64,000 nucleotides of DNA from Pseudomonadota bacterium (GCA_018902755.1 JAHIQI010000040.1:1-64000), one strand, 5' to 3'. Counted from the first letter of the stretch, positions 1-8,344 are shown. Numbers and translations are program-made. The notes: generated from the sequence alone by a model not told the origin.

Positions 1-1060
1 ACTCCATAGACAGGCCGATGAGCGAGCCCGCCTCCATGGTGTCGATCCCCAGCTGGTTGCAGCGGCGGTTGAGGCGGCACAACGCCTCCAGGTCGTCGAT
101 GAGGCAGCCGCCGCCGATCAGGGCCAGGGTCTCGTATTCCGGCCCGCCGACGATCTTGCCGTCCAACTCCACCTTGCGGCCGCAGCCGATGGGGCAGCCG
201 GCGCAGCGGTAGTTGCCTTTGGAGAAGCGCTGCTTGAGCTGTTCGCCGTTGATCTTTTCAGCGTCTTCCCACTTGCCCTTGCGCCAGTTCTGGAAAGGCA
301 TGGTGCCGATCTCCGCGCAGGGGTGCACCAGGTTGGGGGTGCCGTAGCCGCCCAGGCCCTTGGCCAAGGCCCGGTAGGTGTCCAGAAGGGGCTTGGTTAT
401 CTCCTTGAGCGCGGCGTTGTCCTGCACCGGCACGGTTTGGGTGCCCCGCACCACGATGGCCTTGAGGTTCTTGGATCCGGCCACCGCGCCCAGGCCGCAG
501 CGGGCCGCGACCCTGGCGTGCTCGCCGTCGCTGAAGATGCCCGACACCGGGATCATGCGCTCGCCCGCCGGGCCTATGGTGGAGACCACCGCCTTGGGGT
601 CGGTCTCGGCCCTGAGCATGGCGTCGCTTTCCTCGCACTCCTGGCCCCAGACCTTTTCCGCGCTGCGCAGTTCCACGCCGTCGTTGGTTATCCAGAGGTA
701 GGTGGGCCGAGGGGCCTTGCCCACCACCACTATGCTCAGATATCCCGCCCGCCGTAGCTCGCGGCCCCAGGAGCCGCCGATGGAGGCCTCGCCCCATATG
801 CCGGTGAGCGGGGAGCGGGCCACCACGGTGTGGCGGCCCGAGGTGGGCACCGCCGTGCCGGTGATGGGCCCGCAGCCGAAGATCAGGGGGCTGGCCGGGT
901 CCAGGGGCTCGGGAGGGCAGGGCAGGGTCTGGGCCAGAATGTAGACCCCGTAGCCGCAGCCGCCCATGTACTGCCGCAGCACCTTTTCATCGGCGGGCTC
1001 GGCCTTGATCTTTCCCGAGCTGAGGTCTACGTGGAGGATATTTCCTAATGTGAAACTCAA
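1..1060 (-). CDS. aldehyde:ferredoxin oxidoreductase (AOR family), 3' end outside window
   Basis: This is the N-terminal 353 residues of a tungsto/molybdo-bispterin aldehyde oxidoreductase, which oxidises aldehydes to acids with ferredoxin as acceptor in the cytoplasm. The N-terminus reads like the family (GNILHVDLSSGKI, then MGGCGYG and SPLTGIWGEASIGG). The [4Fe-4S] motif CxxCxxxC appears as YRCAGCPIGCG near the truncated end. The start is a TTG at 1060 with AAGGAAG upstream; an in-frame TGA two codons before it excludes an earlier start. It is the last visible gene of a leftward operon headed by an IclR regulator. A neighbouring MoCF-domain protein fits a pterin-cofactor enzyme. The C-terminal part and stop lie beyond position 1. 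Confidence 0.93.
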   Translation of the reverse strand, partial: MSFTLGNILHVDLSSGKIKAEPADEKVLRQYMGGCGYGVYILAQTLPCPPEPLDPASPLIFGCGPITGTAVPTSGRHTVVARSPLTGIWGEASIGGSWGRELRRAGYLSIVVVGKAPRPTYLWITNDGVELRSAEKVWGQECEESDAMLRAETDPKAVVSTIGPAGERMIPVSGIFSDGEHARVAARCGLGAVAGSKNLKAIVVRGTQTVPVQDNAALKEITKPLLDTYRALAKGLGGYGTPNLVHPCAEIGTMPFQNWRKGKWEDAEKINGEQLKQRFSKGNYRCAGCPIGCGRKVELDGKIVGGPEYETLALIGGGCLIDDLEALCRLNRRCNQLGIDTMEAGSLIGLSME

Positions 1061-1201
1061 TGTTCACTTCCTTTGAGACACAGCCATATTCCGTCTAGCG
1101 GTGGGCAGGCTGAAAAATGTTAGTTATGACAATATTTTACTCGTAAAACCCTTGCGTGGGTAGCCACGTCTTATTCAACCGGCAACTCCCAGGCCAGGGG
1201 C

Positions 1202-1987
1202 CTAGGCGAAGCGGCAAGCAACCTCGCCCAAGCGGTCCACCACCAGGTGGATGGAGTCGCCGGGGGCCACGTCCACCGCCGCCGAGGCCGCGCCGGAGAG
1301 AATGATCTCGCCGGCCTTTACGCCCACGCCCATCTCGCCCATCTTGTTGATGAGCCAGGCCACCGATTGCAGGGGGCTGCCCAGGACCGCGGCCCCGGCT
1401 CCGGTGCCGGCCAGGCGGCCGTTCTTGGTGAGCACGAAGCCCACGTGGCGCAGGTCCATGGAGCCCAGGGGGATCAGGGTGGCTCCGATGACAAAGGCGG
1501 CGGCCGAGGCGTTGTCGGCCACGGTGTCCTGAATCTTGATCTTCCAGTCCTTCACCCGGCTGTCGATGATCTCCAGGGCGGGGGTCACCCCGGCGGTGGC
1601 CATGGCCACCTCTACGGGGGTCACCGGACCCATTAGGTCCTGGCCCATGACAAAGGCGATCTCGCCCTCGATGCGCGGCTGGAGCAGGGTGCTGGTGTCG
1701 AACTCCACGCCCTGGTAGAGCAGCATGTCTTCCAGGAGCATGCCGTAGTCAGGCTCGCCCACGCCCAGCATCTGCTGCATGGCCGGGCTGGTCAGGCCGA
1801 TCTTCTTGCCCACCACGCGGGCCCCGGCCTTGAGGCGGGCGTCGATGTTGATGGTCTGTATCTGATAGGCCTCTTCCACGGTGATGCCGGGGAAGGTCTC
1901 GGTCAGGGCAGCGATGGGCTTCAGGTCCTTGGCCGCCTGGGAAAGGCTCTGGGCGGCTTGGGAAATCTGTTCTTGACTCAGGCTCAT
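1202..1987 (-). CDS. 2-oxopent-4-enoate hydratase / oxalocrotonate decarboxylase family protein
   Basis: The 261-residue protein belongs to the MhpD/DmpE/DmpH fold, cytoplasmic enzymes that add water to 2-hydroxypenta-2,4-dienoate or decarboxylate 4-oxalocrotonate in meta-cleavage pathways. The PRIEGEIAF motif with E107 and E109, followed by E139 in PALEIIDSR, gives the expected divalent-metal triad. The segment GLTSPAMQQMLGVGEPDYG at residues 64-82 is characteristic. Length is normal for the family. No ring-cleavage dioxygenase is present, as expected in an anaerobe, so the true substrate is probably another 2-oxo or unsaturated acid. It lies between the MoCF-domain gene (27 nt upstream) and AOR (141 nt downstream) in one leftward operon. 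Family certain, substrate not. Confidence 0.88.
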   Translation of the reverse strand: MSLSQEQISQAAQSLSQAAKDLKPIAALTETFPGITVEEAYQIQTINIDARLKAGARVVGKKIGLTSPAMQQMLGVGEPDYGMLLEDMLLYQGVEFDTSTLLQPRIEGEIAFVMGQDLMGPVTPVEVAMATAGVTPALEIIDSRVKDWKIKIQDTVADNASAAAFVIGATLIPLGSMDLRHVGFVLTKNGRLAGTGAGAAVLGSPLQSVAWLINKMGEMGVGVKAGEIILSGAASAAVDVAPGDSIHLVVDRLGEVACRFA

Positions 1988-2014
1988 GTTATTCCTCCCC
2001 GCTCAGGCCCCTAC

Positions 2015-2908
2015 TCAATGGGGGTGAGTCGGTTGATGATCCAGAAACTTTTGGCGCAGGGCGTCGGCCAGGTGCGAAGCCAGGCGTTGTTTGGGCCAGT
2101 TTTCGTTGAGGCCCTGGCTGAGCACCGGCCAGGTGAGGCGAACTTCGTCGTTGGGGCCGGGCAGGGTGACCATGGTGCATTGACCCAGGCGGCCCACTCC
2201 CAGGCGCACCCCGTCCTTGGCGTGGCGACCCTGGCCCTTGGTGAACTTCAGGACGTAGGGCGTGGCCGCGTCCGGGTCCAGGGCCAACAGCGCCTCCACG
2301 GTCTGGTCCTTGCCTTCGGCCCCCACCCCGCCGGTGGTGATGATCAGGCCGTAGCCTTCCTCCACCGCGTCGCGCAGGGAGTTGGCGATGCGGTTTAGTT
2401 GGTCGGGCAGGGGAGGGGAGGTGGCCACGATGAAGCCCATGGCCTTGAGCTCCCGCACCAGGAAGGGGGTGTTGGTGTCCTTGATCTGGCCGTTGATCAC
2501 CTCGGTGCCGGTGGGGAACACCTTGGCCCGCCGGGCCAGGCGCTCCATCAGCTGGGCCTTTAGCTTTTCGGTGCGCTCCAGAACCTCGCGGCCCTCGTCG
2601 GGGCCCAGACTGATCATGCCCAGGATGCCGTCGGAGTGGATCTCGGTTTCACCACTGATCTCCACCCCCGGCACCAGGCTCAGGGCGGCCAGCAAGGCGT
2701 CCTTGCGGGCCACGATCTGCTTGGCTTCCACGGTGGGGGTGAGCACGTCGAACACCAGGTGCTCTTTCTGGGCGTCGGTGACCATGATCTGCTCGGGGGT
2801 GAGGCCCAAGACTTCGCCCGCAGCCTTGGCGCAGGCGGCCAGGTCGGCCTCATGCAGACGCAGGGGGGTTATCCAGATTTCGGTCTTTTCCAGAAGACGG
2901 TACTGCAT
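2015..2908 (-). CDS. molybdopterin-binding (MoCF/CinA-like) domain protein
   Basis: The protein has 297 residues with a MoCF_biosynth domain at about 128-215: TGTEVINGQIKDTNTP at 133-148 and the pterin-loop signature TTGGVGAEGKD at 191-201. The first 125 residues are a separate, less familiar region containing short MoCF-like phrases such as ILGMISLGPDEG. Proteins of this kind bind molybdopterin or adenylated molybdopterin during Mo/W cofactor insertion. Its position next to AOR suggests service to that enzyme's tungstopterin, which is inference. The gene starts 10 nt after the NadC/ModD-like gene in the same operon. CinA-type pyrophosphatase activity is an alternative. Confidence 0.8.
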   Translation of the reverse strand: MQYRLLEKTEIWITPLRLHEADLAACAKAAGEVLGLTPEQIMVTDAQKEHLVFDVLTPTVEAKQIVARKDALLAALSLVPGVEISGETEIHSDGILGMISLGPDEGREVLERTEKLKAQLMERLARRAKVFPTGTEVINGQIKDTNTPFLVRELKAMGFIVATSPPLPDQLNRIANSLRDAVEEGYGLIITTGGVGAEGKDQTVEALLALDPDAATPYVLKFTKGQGRHAKDGVRLGVGRLGQCTMVTLPGPNDEVRLTWPVLSQGLNENWPKQRLASHLADALRQKFLDHQPTHPH

Positions 2909-2918
2909 GACCGTTCAC

Positions 2919-3755
2919 TCAATCCTTGATCACGTCAAAGCGCATGGGCAGGCAAGGGGCATCCACCACGCTGTAGCCGATGTCCACCGCGTCCACGTCG
3001 TGCCCGGCCAGGCCGGGCAGGTCCGTTAGGCGCAGGTTGCCCGCGAAGGCCAGCTTGACCCGCTCGCGCAGGCCCTCCTGGCGCAGGGCCTGGGAGGCGG
3101 CTTTCAGGTCGTCCAGCTCTCCGGTGTCCACCATGAGGGTGGCCGCGCCCATGCGGGCGGCGGTTACCGCCTCCTGGGCGATGGGCTCCAATTCGCCGCG
3201 CAACTGGATGACCACCGGGCGCTCCAGGGGAGCCACGGCCTTCATGGCCCCCGCCACGCCGCCAAGGATGCGCACGTAGTTCTTGTCCACGTACACGAAG
3301 GGGTGGGGGGCCATGCGCATGCGCAAACCCCCGTGGGCCACGGCCTGGCGAATCTGGTCCTTGATGGCGTGGGGCATCTTCTTGAAGGCCCCGCACACCA
3401 CCAGGAAGCGGCCGTCAGCCCCTTCCAGGGCTTGGCGGGCCTGGGTGGCTATGCCCGAGGTCTTGGAAAGCTCGCCCAGGAGAAGCTCCTCGGCTCTGAC
3501 GATGTAAAAGGGGGTGCCGGTCAGGGTGGCCACCACCTTCCCGGCGGACACTTGGTCCCCGTCGGTCAGGTTGGAATCGAAGCTCACCCTGGTCTTGGCG
3601 GCCAGCTCCTTGGCGCGGGCCATGCCGCTGAGCACCCCGTCCTTTTCGGCGGTTATCTGCGCGCGCAGCAAACGGCACTGGTGACCGTCGAATATCCGTT
3701 GCCGAATATCCGGCGGCCACCAGTTCACGGAGGTTGCGGGCGCGGGAAGGGTCAT
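2919..3755 (-). CDS. NadC/ModD-like quinolinate phosphoribosyltransferase family protein
   Basis: The predicted product of 278 residues resembles nicotinate-nucleotide pyrophosphorylase (NadC) and its paralogue ModD. Visible family features are the N-terminal swivelling domain (EKDGVLSGMARAKEL, VSAGKVVATLTG), the helix ELLLGELSKTSGIAT, and the barrel strands ending in VDAVDIGYSVVDAP. The canonical NadC arginine/lysine substrate motifs are not clearly kept, so quinolinate is unlikely to be the substrate. The ATG at 3755 shares one base with the TAA stop of the upstream gene, implying translational coupling; a longer open frame to 3806 has no comparable start. Whether it makes a nicotinate-derived or Mo/W-related metabolite is open. 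Confidence 0.72.
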   Translation of the reverse strand: MTLPAPATSVNWWPPDIRQRIFDGHQCRLLRAQITAEKDGVLSGMARAKELAAKTRVSFDSNLTDGDQVSAGKVVATLTGTPFYIVRAEELLLGELSKTSGIATQARQALEGADGRFLVVCGAFKKMPHAIKDQIRQAVAHGGLRMRMAPHPFVYVDKNYVRILGGVAGAMKAVAPLERPVVIQLRGELEPIAQEAVTAARMGAATLMVDTGELDDLKAASQALRQEGLRERVKLAFAGNLRLTDLPGLAGHDVDAVDIGYSVVDAPCLPMRFDVIKD

Positions 3756-5203
3756 TATGCCACTTGATCCAAAAGGGACGGGTCCACGTTGCGCTGGGCC
3801 AGCCATTTGGGAAGCAGTTTCTGCTCGACCCGCTCCATCACGCCGGGGGCAACCTTGTAGAGGTGTTCGGCCAAGGGCTCGCTCACGTTGAGGCCGCTGG
3901 CGGCGCCGTCGAACAGGATCACCTTTCTGGTGCCCGTGGTGTGATAGGCGAAGTCCATGGCCCCGTCCAGGTTGTCGGCCAGCAGGGCGTGCTTCATGTA
4001 GTTGAGGTTCATGGGGTCGCGGTCGAACAACTCGGCCTGCTGCTTGCCCACCACGATGGTGGGGCTCTTCTCGGCGAAGAACACCGAGGGGTAGCCGACC
4101 CAGGCGTAGTTGTGCACCACGGTCTTAATGACCGGATTTACCGGCGGCACCTCGGGGATCAGGGGCTTGCCGTGGTCGTCGTACATGGTCTCGGTGTACC
4201 AGGTGTAGGGTGGCAAGGGATAATCCAGGTCGAACACATCCATGTTGGCGCAGGCCATGTTGGCGTAGATGACCCCGCAGGCGAAGACGTAGGGCACCGG
4301 GCAGGGGAAGTCCAAGACAGCGATGCACTCGTCGATGGCCCCGAACAGGGTCATGATCTTGCCGTAGTCGCGCATGCCGCCCACGGTCACTCGGTCGTTG
4401 AGCGCGTAAAGGTCGGTGTCCGCGTCCACGCCGGTGGCTCCGGCCGGGGACATGGTCAGGAAGCAGGCGAAGGCGAACTTCTTTTGCACGAACTCGGACT
4501 CGAAAATGGAGCGGGCCACGAAGTTGGCCGCCCGGGGGCCCAGGTTCATGTGGTAGGTGGAGCGGGTCTCGCAGCGGGCGTAGCTCATGCCGAAGGGCTT
4601 GACCGCCCGGTCCACCTGGCGGTGGAAATGCACCTCGCGCACGTCGCTGTTGTGGGCGTGGATGATAAAGTCGGCGTCATAGGCCTTTTTGAGGCCGAAC
4701 AGGGTGCCCAACTCGGTCTCGATGGGGATGCCCGCGTCGATGGGGGCGATGCCCAGGGCCTTGCCGTTAAAGTACTCGTCCAAGCCGTGGGCCTTGATGT
4801 ACTCCTCGGTCTCGCGGAAGCGCATGCCCAGACCGGCGCGCAGACGCACTTCCTTGCAGCCGGTGCGCTGCTCCACCACATCCTTGATGGTGCGGAGCAT
4901 CTCGGCGTAGGGCTGGCCGCCGTAGAAGGTGAAGCCGTGGTGGGAGGCCAGGATGTTAACGGTACTGCCCGCGGTGATCTTGGACATGTCCACCTTGGCC
5001 AGGGCGGCCTCGGTTTCCTTGCGGATGACGGCCACGTCGTTGGAGCCGCCGGGGAAGATGACCGGCGGCAGGCCGGTGACCAAGTCGGTGAGCGGCACGC
5101 CCACGATATTTTTCAGTTCAGCGCCCCGCTTCACGACATATTTGGGGTCCACGCCGTATTGGGAGACCCGGGTGGGGGCAGGGGGAAGAGCCTTGTTATA
5201 CAT
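3755..5203 (-). CDS. conserved protein with LarA (DUF2088)-like layout, function unknown
   Basis: The protein is 482 residues long, starts at ATG 5203, and I do not recognise it with certainty. Its order of blocks parallels nickel-pincer lactate racemase LarA: a glycine/strand block ending ASHHGFTFYGG (84-96, where LarA has SDHTRP), a block RLRAGLGMRFRETEEY (LarA: ATGFHRP), ADFIIHAHNSDVREVHFH (177-194, LarA: ADLLI...ESHFF), and Y217-H218 where LarA has a metal-binding His. The resemblance is topological and weak, and the usual GRKSVLPG loop is absent. It is a soluble protein with no signal or membrane segment. It is coupled to the NadC/ModD-like gene and preceded by a ferredoxin. A LarA-like isomerase is a hypothesis only. 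Confidence 0.5.
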   Translation of the reverse strand: MYNKALPPAPTRVSQYGVDPKYVVKRGAELKNIVGVPLTDLVTGLPPVIFPGGSNDVAVIRKETEAALAKVDMSKITAGSTVNILASHHGFTFYGGQPYAEMLRTIKDVVEQRTGCKEVRLRAGLGMRFRETEEYIKAHGLDEYFNGKALGIAPIDAGIPIETELGTLFGLKKAYDADFIIHAHNSDVREVHFHRQVDRAVKPFGMSYARCETRSTYHMNLGPRAANFVARSIFESEFVQKKFAFACFLTMSPAGATGVDADTDLYALNDRVTVGGMRDYGKIMTLFGAIDECIAVLDFPCPVPYVFACGVIYANMACANMDVFDLDYPLPPYTWYTETMYDDHGKPLIPEVPPVNPVIKTVVHNYAWVGYPSVFFAEKSPTIVVGKQQAELFDRDPMNLNYMKHALLADNLDGAMDFAYHTTGTRKVILFDGAASGLNVSEPLAEHLYKVAPGVMERVEQKLLPKWLAQRNVDPSLLDQVA

Positions 5204-5220
5204 GGCGTCTGCCTTTCCCT

Positions 5221-5841
5221 TTAGGATTTCACGTTGTCGATCGGAGCTTCCACCACGCTGTCGAGCAGGTCGCGGTCGCTGTCGAAGCGGAAGCCGGGGT
5301 GCTCTTTCTTGACCTTGTCGCTTACGTCCCAGACGGTGGCGGTGCGGCCGTACCACTGGTAGCTCTGCTTGGGCCGCTCGAAGGTCTTGCCCGCGGCTTC
5401 CAGGAACCGCAGGATGGGCTGGTTGCACTCGATGCCGCAACCGGAGCCCACGCCGCAGGCACGCACCACTTGGGCGGGGTCGGAGGCGCCGTCCAAAATC
5501 GCGGCGGCCACTTCCTCGGCCCTGGTGGCGGTGCAATAGCATACGAGCTGTTTGGGATGGAAATGGGCCTTGCGGCACAGCGCGTGGATCTCGTCGTAAT
5601 CGAACTTGGACACGTCGGTGGCCAGGTCGAAAGGCTCGCAAGGGGCCATGGAAATGGCATGGTCGGGACAGCGCTGTTCACAGTTCCAGCAGCCGACGCA
5701 AAGATCGTAATCAATATTTACCTGGGGCTTACCCTCCACCCGGGAAACCTGGATGGCGTATACGGGGCAGACCATCTGGCAAGTCTTGCAACCCTGGCAG
5801 AGCTCCATGTCCACCTGGGCCTGTACCCTAACCGTCTTCAT
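5221..5841 (-). CDS. 2[4Fe-4S] ferredoxin fused to a BFD-like cysteine domain
   Basis: The 206-residue cytoplasmic iron-sulfur protein has two classical CxxCxxCxxxCP clusters (C15/18/21/25 and C48/51/54/58). After these come a spacer and a second cysteine domain with C101, C103, C129, C135 and C139. The C-x-C pair, helix EEVAAAILDGAS and terminal Cys pair resemble the BFD-like [2Fe-2S] fold used as an electron-transfer plug. A tail of about 60 residues follows. It probably takes electrons from AOR or another operon enzyme. Start ATG 5841 has GGAGAAGG upstream. The gene follows iclR by 54 nt and precedes the LarA-like gene by 17 nt. The BFD assignment is by cysteine spacing only. Confidence 0.85.
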   Translation of the reverse strand: MKTVRVQAQVDMELCQGCKTCQMVCPVYAIQVSRVEGKPQVNIDYDLCVGCWNCEQRCPDHAISMAPCEPFDLATDVSKFDYDEIHALCRKAHFHPKQLVCYCTATRAEEVAAAILDGASDPAQVVRACGVGSGCGIECNQPILRFLEAAGKTFERPKQSYQWYGRTATVWDVSDKVKKEHPGFRFDSDRDLLDSVVEAPIDNVKS

Positions 5842-5895
5842 TTCCTTCTCCTAACCCATGCGCCAGGCGCGGCCGAACCGGGAGACTCCCAGGGA

Positions 5896-6705
5896 TCAGC
5901 CCGCCGTGGGCCTGAGGTTTACTATGGAATCCTGCAACACCCCGCTGAGCTCGTGGGCCGCCTGCACCACCATGCGGGTAATGTCGTGGGGAGTTTTTTC
6001 ATAACGGTCCTTGGGAACCGAGACGCTCAGCGCCGCCACCACCTGGTTGTCCAGGAAAACCGGCGCGGCCACGCATTTGAGCCCCATTTCAATTTCTTCG
6101 TTGTCTTGGGCAAAGCCCTGCTCACGCACCTTTTCCAATTCCAGCCTGAGCTGATTCCAGGTGGTGATGGTGTTCTGGGTGAAGGCGGGCAGGCCGGTTT
6201 CCTCCACCGCGCCCTTTACCTCGTCCTCGGGCAGGAAGGCCAAAAGGACCTTGCCGACCCCCGAGCAATGGGCAGGGAGCTTTTGGCCGACCTGGGAGAC
6301 CACCACGCGTACGGTGTGGTTGCTCTCGATCTTGTCCAGGTACAGGGCCTGGTTCTTGTGCAGCACCGCCAGGTGGACCGTCTCGCCGGTCTGCTGGTTA
6401 AGGCTGCGCAACAGGGGCTTGGCCGTGCTCTTGAGGTGGCGGTAAGGTTTCACCAAGCTGCCCAGGAAGAAGAGCTTCATCCCCAAGCGGTACTTGCCCG
6501 TCTCGGGATTCTTCTCCAGGTAGCCTTCCTCTTCCAGGTTGGATATGATCCGGAAAACCGTGGTTTTGTTGTATTGCAGCTTCTCGGTGATCTCGGTTGC
6601 CGAGAGCTCATCCACCTTGTCGTGGAACAACTCCAAAAGCCGGAAGGCTTTTTGCAGCACCTTGATGCGGTATTTGCCGTTGTCGCCGTTGCTGTTACTT
6701 TTCAT
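5896..6705 (-). CDS. IclR-family transcriptional regulator
   Basis: This 269-residue protein carries an N-terminal winged helix (about residues 12-75: VLQKAFRLLELF, LSATEITEKLQYNKTTVFRIISNLEEEGYL) and a C-terminal IclR effector-binding domain (about 90-260: GETVHLAV, CSGVGKVLLAFL, AAPVFLDNQVVAALSVSVP). IclR proteins sense small carboxylic or aromatic metabolites and control catabolic operons. The gene sits at the head of the leftward AOR operon and divergently from the TAXI/TRAP-UbiD-Ior genes, so it is well placed to control both. Start ATG 6705 has GAGGAATT upstream, and a sigma-70-like promoter ends about 25 nt before it. Confidence 0.95.
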   Translation of the reverse strand: MKSNSNGDNGKYRIKVLQKAFRLLELFHDKVDELSATEITEKLQYNKTTVFRIISNLEEEGYLEKNPETGKYRLGMKLFFLGSLVKPYRHLKSTAKPLLRSLNQQTGETVHLAVLHKNQALYLDKIESNHTVRVVVSQVGQKLPAHCSGVGKVLLAFLPEDEVKGAVEETGLPAFTQNTITTWNQLRLELEKVREQGFAQDNEEIEMGLKCVAAPVFLDNQVVAALSVSVPKDRYEKTPHDITRMVVQAAHELSGVLQDSIVNLRPTAG

Positions 6706-6730
6706 ATTATGAATTCCTCAATTCAAATAT

Positions 6731-6760
6731 AACATATTCTTGACCAGCCTGCCCTGTCAA
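6731..6760 (-). promoter_or_regulatory. candidate sigma-70 promoter for the iclR operon
   Basis: On the minus strand TTGACA (6755-6760) and TATGTT (6731-6736) are separated by 18 nt. The -10 box lies 26 nt upstream of the iclR ATG, giving a very short leader. The -35 box is a full consensus match. Prediction by eye only. Confidence 0.55.
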
Positions 6761-7107
6761 GGGAAAAAACGGCGGCAAATAGCTGCCGCTAATTGGCTTA
6801 TGCCTAAAAAACATGCCTATCCCCCATGAGTTAAAAGGTTGAATCACAGCGATCATGGGCCGCATACCTGTCCAGTTTGGCAGGCGGTAACTCGACTCAA
6901 ATACCAGCTTAGCCCGTCAACGGTATTTATAGGAAAAAGAATTTCCCTCTACTTTTTCCCGCGGCGAGTTCCAGGCCCGGCTCCTGCCCTGGTTTCGGGC
7001 CGGCATGCCGGCCCCCGGGAAGCCTCAGCATCATTTATATTCTAGCGTCCGCCCATGGTTCTGCCCAGCCGGGCGGCGCGGGCCGGGTTTTTTGCCTCTA
7101 AAAAAAC

Positions 7108-7137
7108 TTGACAGACCTCGCCAGCGCCTAGTAATTT
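7108..7137 (+). promoter_or_regulatory. candidate sigma-70 promoter for the TAXI/TRAP-UbiD genes
   Basis: TTGACA (7108-7113) is followed after 18 nt by TAATTT (7132-7137). A transcript from here would have a leader of about 200 nt before the receptor ATG at 7346. The -35 box is a perfect consensus; the -10 box is moderate. Confidence 0.55.
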
Positions 7138-7142
7138 ATAAC

Positions 7143-7155
7143 ATGCATAGTGCAT
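7143..7155. promoter_or_regulatory. small palindrome at the predicted transcription start
   Basis: ATGCA-TAG-TGCAT forms a perfect inverted repeat with 5-bp arms about 6 nt after the predicted -10 box. A regulator bound here would block initiation, and the adjacent IclR protein is the obvious candidate. The assignment is positional inference. Confidence 0.3.
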
Positions 7156-7345
7156 TTCACATTAAGAAACTTAATCGTGCGCTATGCGGGTGCGTCGGGC
7201 TCCCCCGGCGGTTTTGTCCTCCTCTTGTTGCCCTGGGCCCGACCAGTTAGTAAGCGGAATAACCAAGAGGGCCGAACCAATCGGAATCCGGCGACCGGAA
7301 ACAACAGCTTATTTTATCAGAATGTGGAACCGAGGAGTATGGGAT

Positions 7346-8344
7346 ATGAGGCTAAGAGGATTTAAGACATTGGCCATGGCCGGCGTGACCTTTTTGGGGC
7401 TGAGCCTGTGTGTGCCGATGAGCGCGGGCGCGGCGGATGCGCAAAAAATTTCCCTGGCCAGCTTCAAGGCGGGCAGCGGCTAGTACGTGATGGCCCAGAC
7501 CATGGCCAAGATGATCAAGGGCACCCTGCCCGCGGGCTCCCAGGTGGATGTGCTGCCCTACAGCGGCGGCGTGGGCAACCCCATGCTCCTGGCCAAGGGC
7601 AAAGCCGACGTGGCCCTGGGCTTCCCGGTGGAGACCGGCCTGGCCATCAAGGGCGAGGCCCCCTACAAGAAGGCCAACCCCGAGTTGAAGGTGCTGGTGG
7701 CCAACCTGGATACCTATTGGTACGTGTTCGCTCTTAGGGCCGACACTCCCATCAAGAGCTTGGCCGAGCTCAAGGCCAAGAAATACCCCCTGCGCCTGGC
7801 GGTGATGCCCAAGGGCAGCAGCGGCGAGTGGGACACCCGCAAGGTGCTGGGCGCCTACGGAATCACCTTCGAGGACATCATTTCCTGGGGCGGCAAGGTC
7901 AACTACGTTTCCTTCCCCACCGCGGTGGAGATGATGAAAGACGGCCAGGCCGACGCCTTTGGTCAGGTCTGCACCCCTGGAAATCCCTCCTGGATGCAGC
8001 TGGCCACCATGACCAAGCTGCGCTTCATGCCCATCGACAAGGCGGTGGCCGAGAAGTTCTCCAAGGATTACGGCTTCCGTCCCAGTGTGCTGCCCAAGGG
8101 GACCTTCCCCGGGGTGGACAAGGACATCCCGGTGTTGGGCTTCGCCACCCTGCTGATGGCCACCAGCAAGATGTCCGACGAAACGGCTTACAACATCACC
8201 AAGACTATTTGCACCGGCAAGCAAGAGCTGGAAATGGCCTACAAGGGCGCCAAGGCCTTTGACCCCAAGAAGGCGGCCGAGGTTCCCTTGCCCCTGCACC
8301 CCGGCGCGGCCAAGTACTACCGCGAGGCGGGCGTGCTTAAATAA
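7346..8344 (+). pseudogene. TAXI-family TRAP solute receptor interrupted by an in-frame TAG
   Basis: Read through, this is a 332-codon periplasmic substrate-binding protein of the TRAP-TAXI class, which hands carboxylates to the fused permease encoded next. ATG 7346 has AGGAG 8 nt upstream and opens a typical signal peptide (MRLRGFKTLAMAG...SAGAADA). Codon 46 (7481-7483) is TAG, in the segment FKAGSG*YVMAQTMAKMI where an aromatic residue, probably Trp, is expected. The rest is intact to KYYREAGVLK, with TAXI phrases such as LKVLVANLDTYWYVFALRAD. A restart at GTG 7487 would lack a signal peptide. TAG terminates many neighbouring genes, so pyrrolysine decoding is unlikely. A recent nonsense mutation or a sequencing error fits best. 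Confidence 0.85.

Larger units (their letters stand above)
6706..7345. other. 640-bp divergent intergenic region
   Basis: This gap separates divergently transcribed iclR and the TAXI receptor gene. No credible coding frame was found; short open frames here have no family resemblance and lack ribosome-binding sites. The region is clearly more AT-rich than its surroundings at both ends. It contains one good sigma-70-like promoter facing each way and a small palindrome just downstream of the rightward promoter. About 200 nt separate that promoter from the TAXI start, leaving room for a leader RNA, but no known riboswitch was recognised. Confidence 0.6.

Noticed and set aside
3734..5224. Long antisense open frames, for example 3734-5224 (+), 10315-11592 (-), 31542-33413 (-) and 56376-58079 (+)
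   Set aside because: They lie opposite clearly conserved genes, have His/Gly/Gln-rich shadow composition typical of high-GC third-position bias, and show no family motifs.
7005..7365. Short open frames between iclR and the TAXI gene
   Set aside because: No ribosome sites, no recognisable motifs, and frames run into the receptor signal peptide out of phase.
7481..7483. Pyrrolysine at the in-frame TAG of the TAXI receptor
   Set aside because: TAG is used as a normal stop by ubiD, iorB, the TRAP permease and others, and TAXI receptors are not known pyrrolysine proteins. No pyl genes are in the window.
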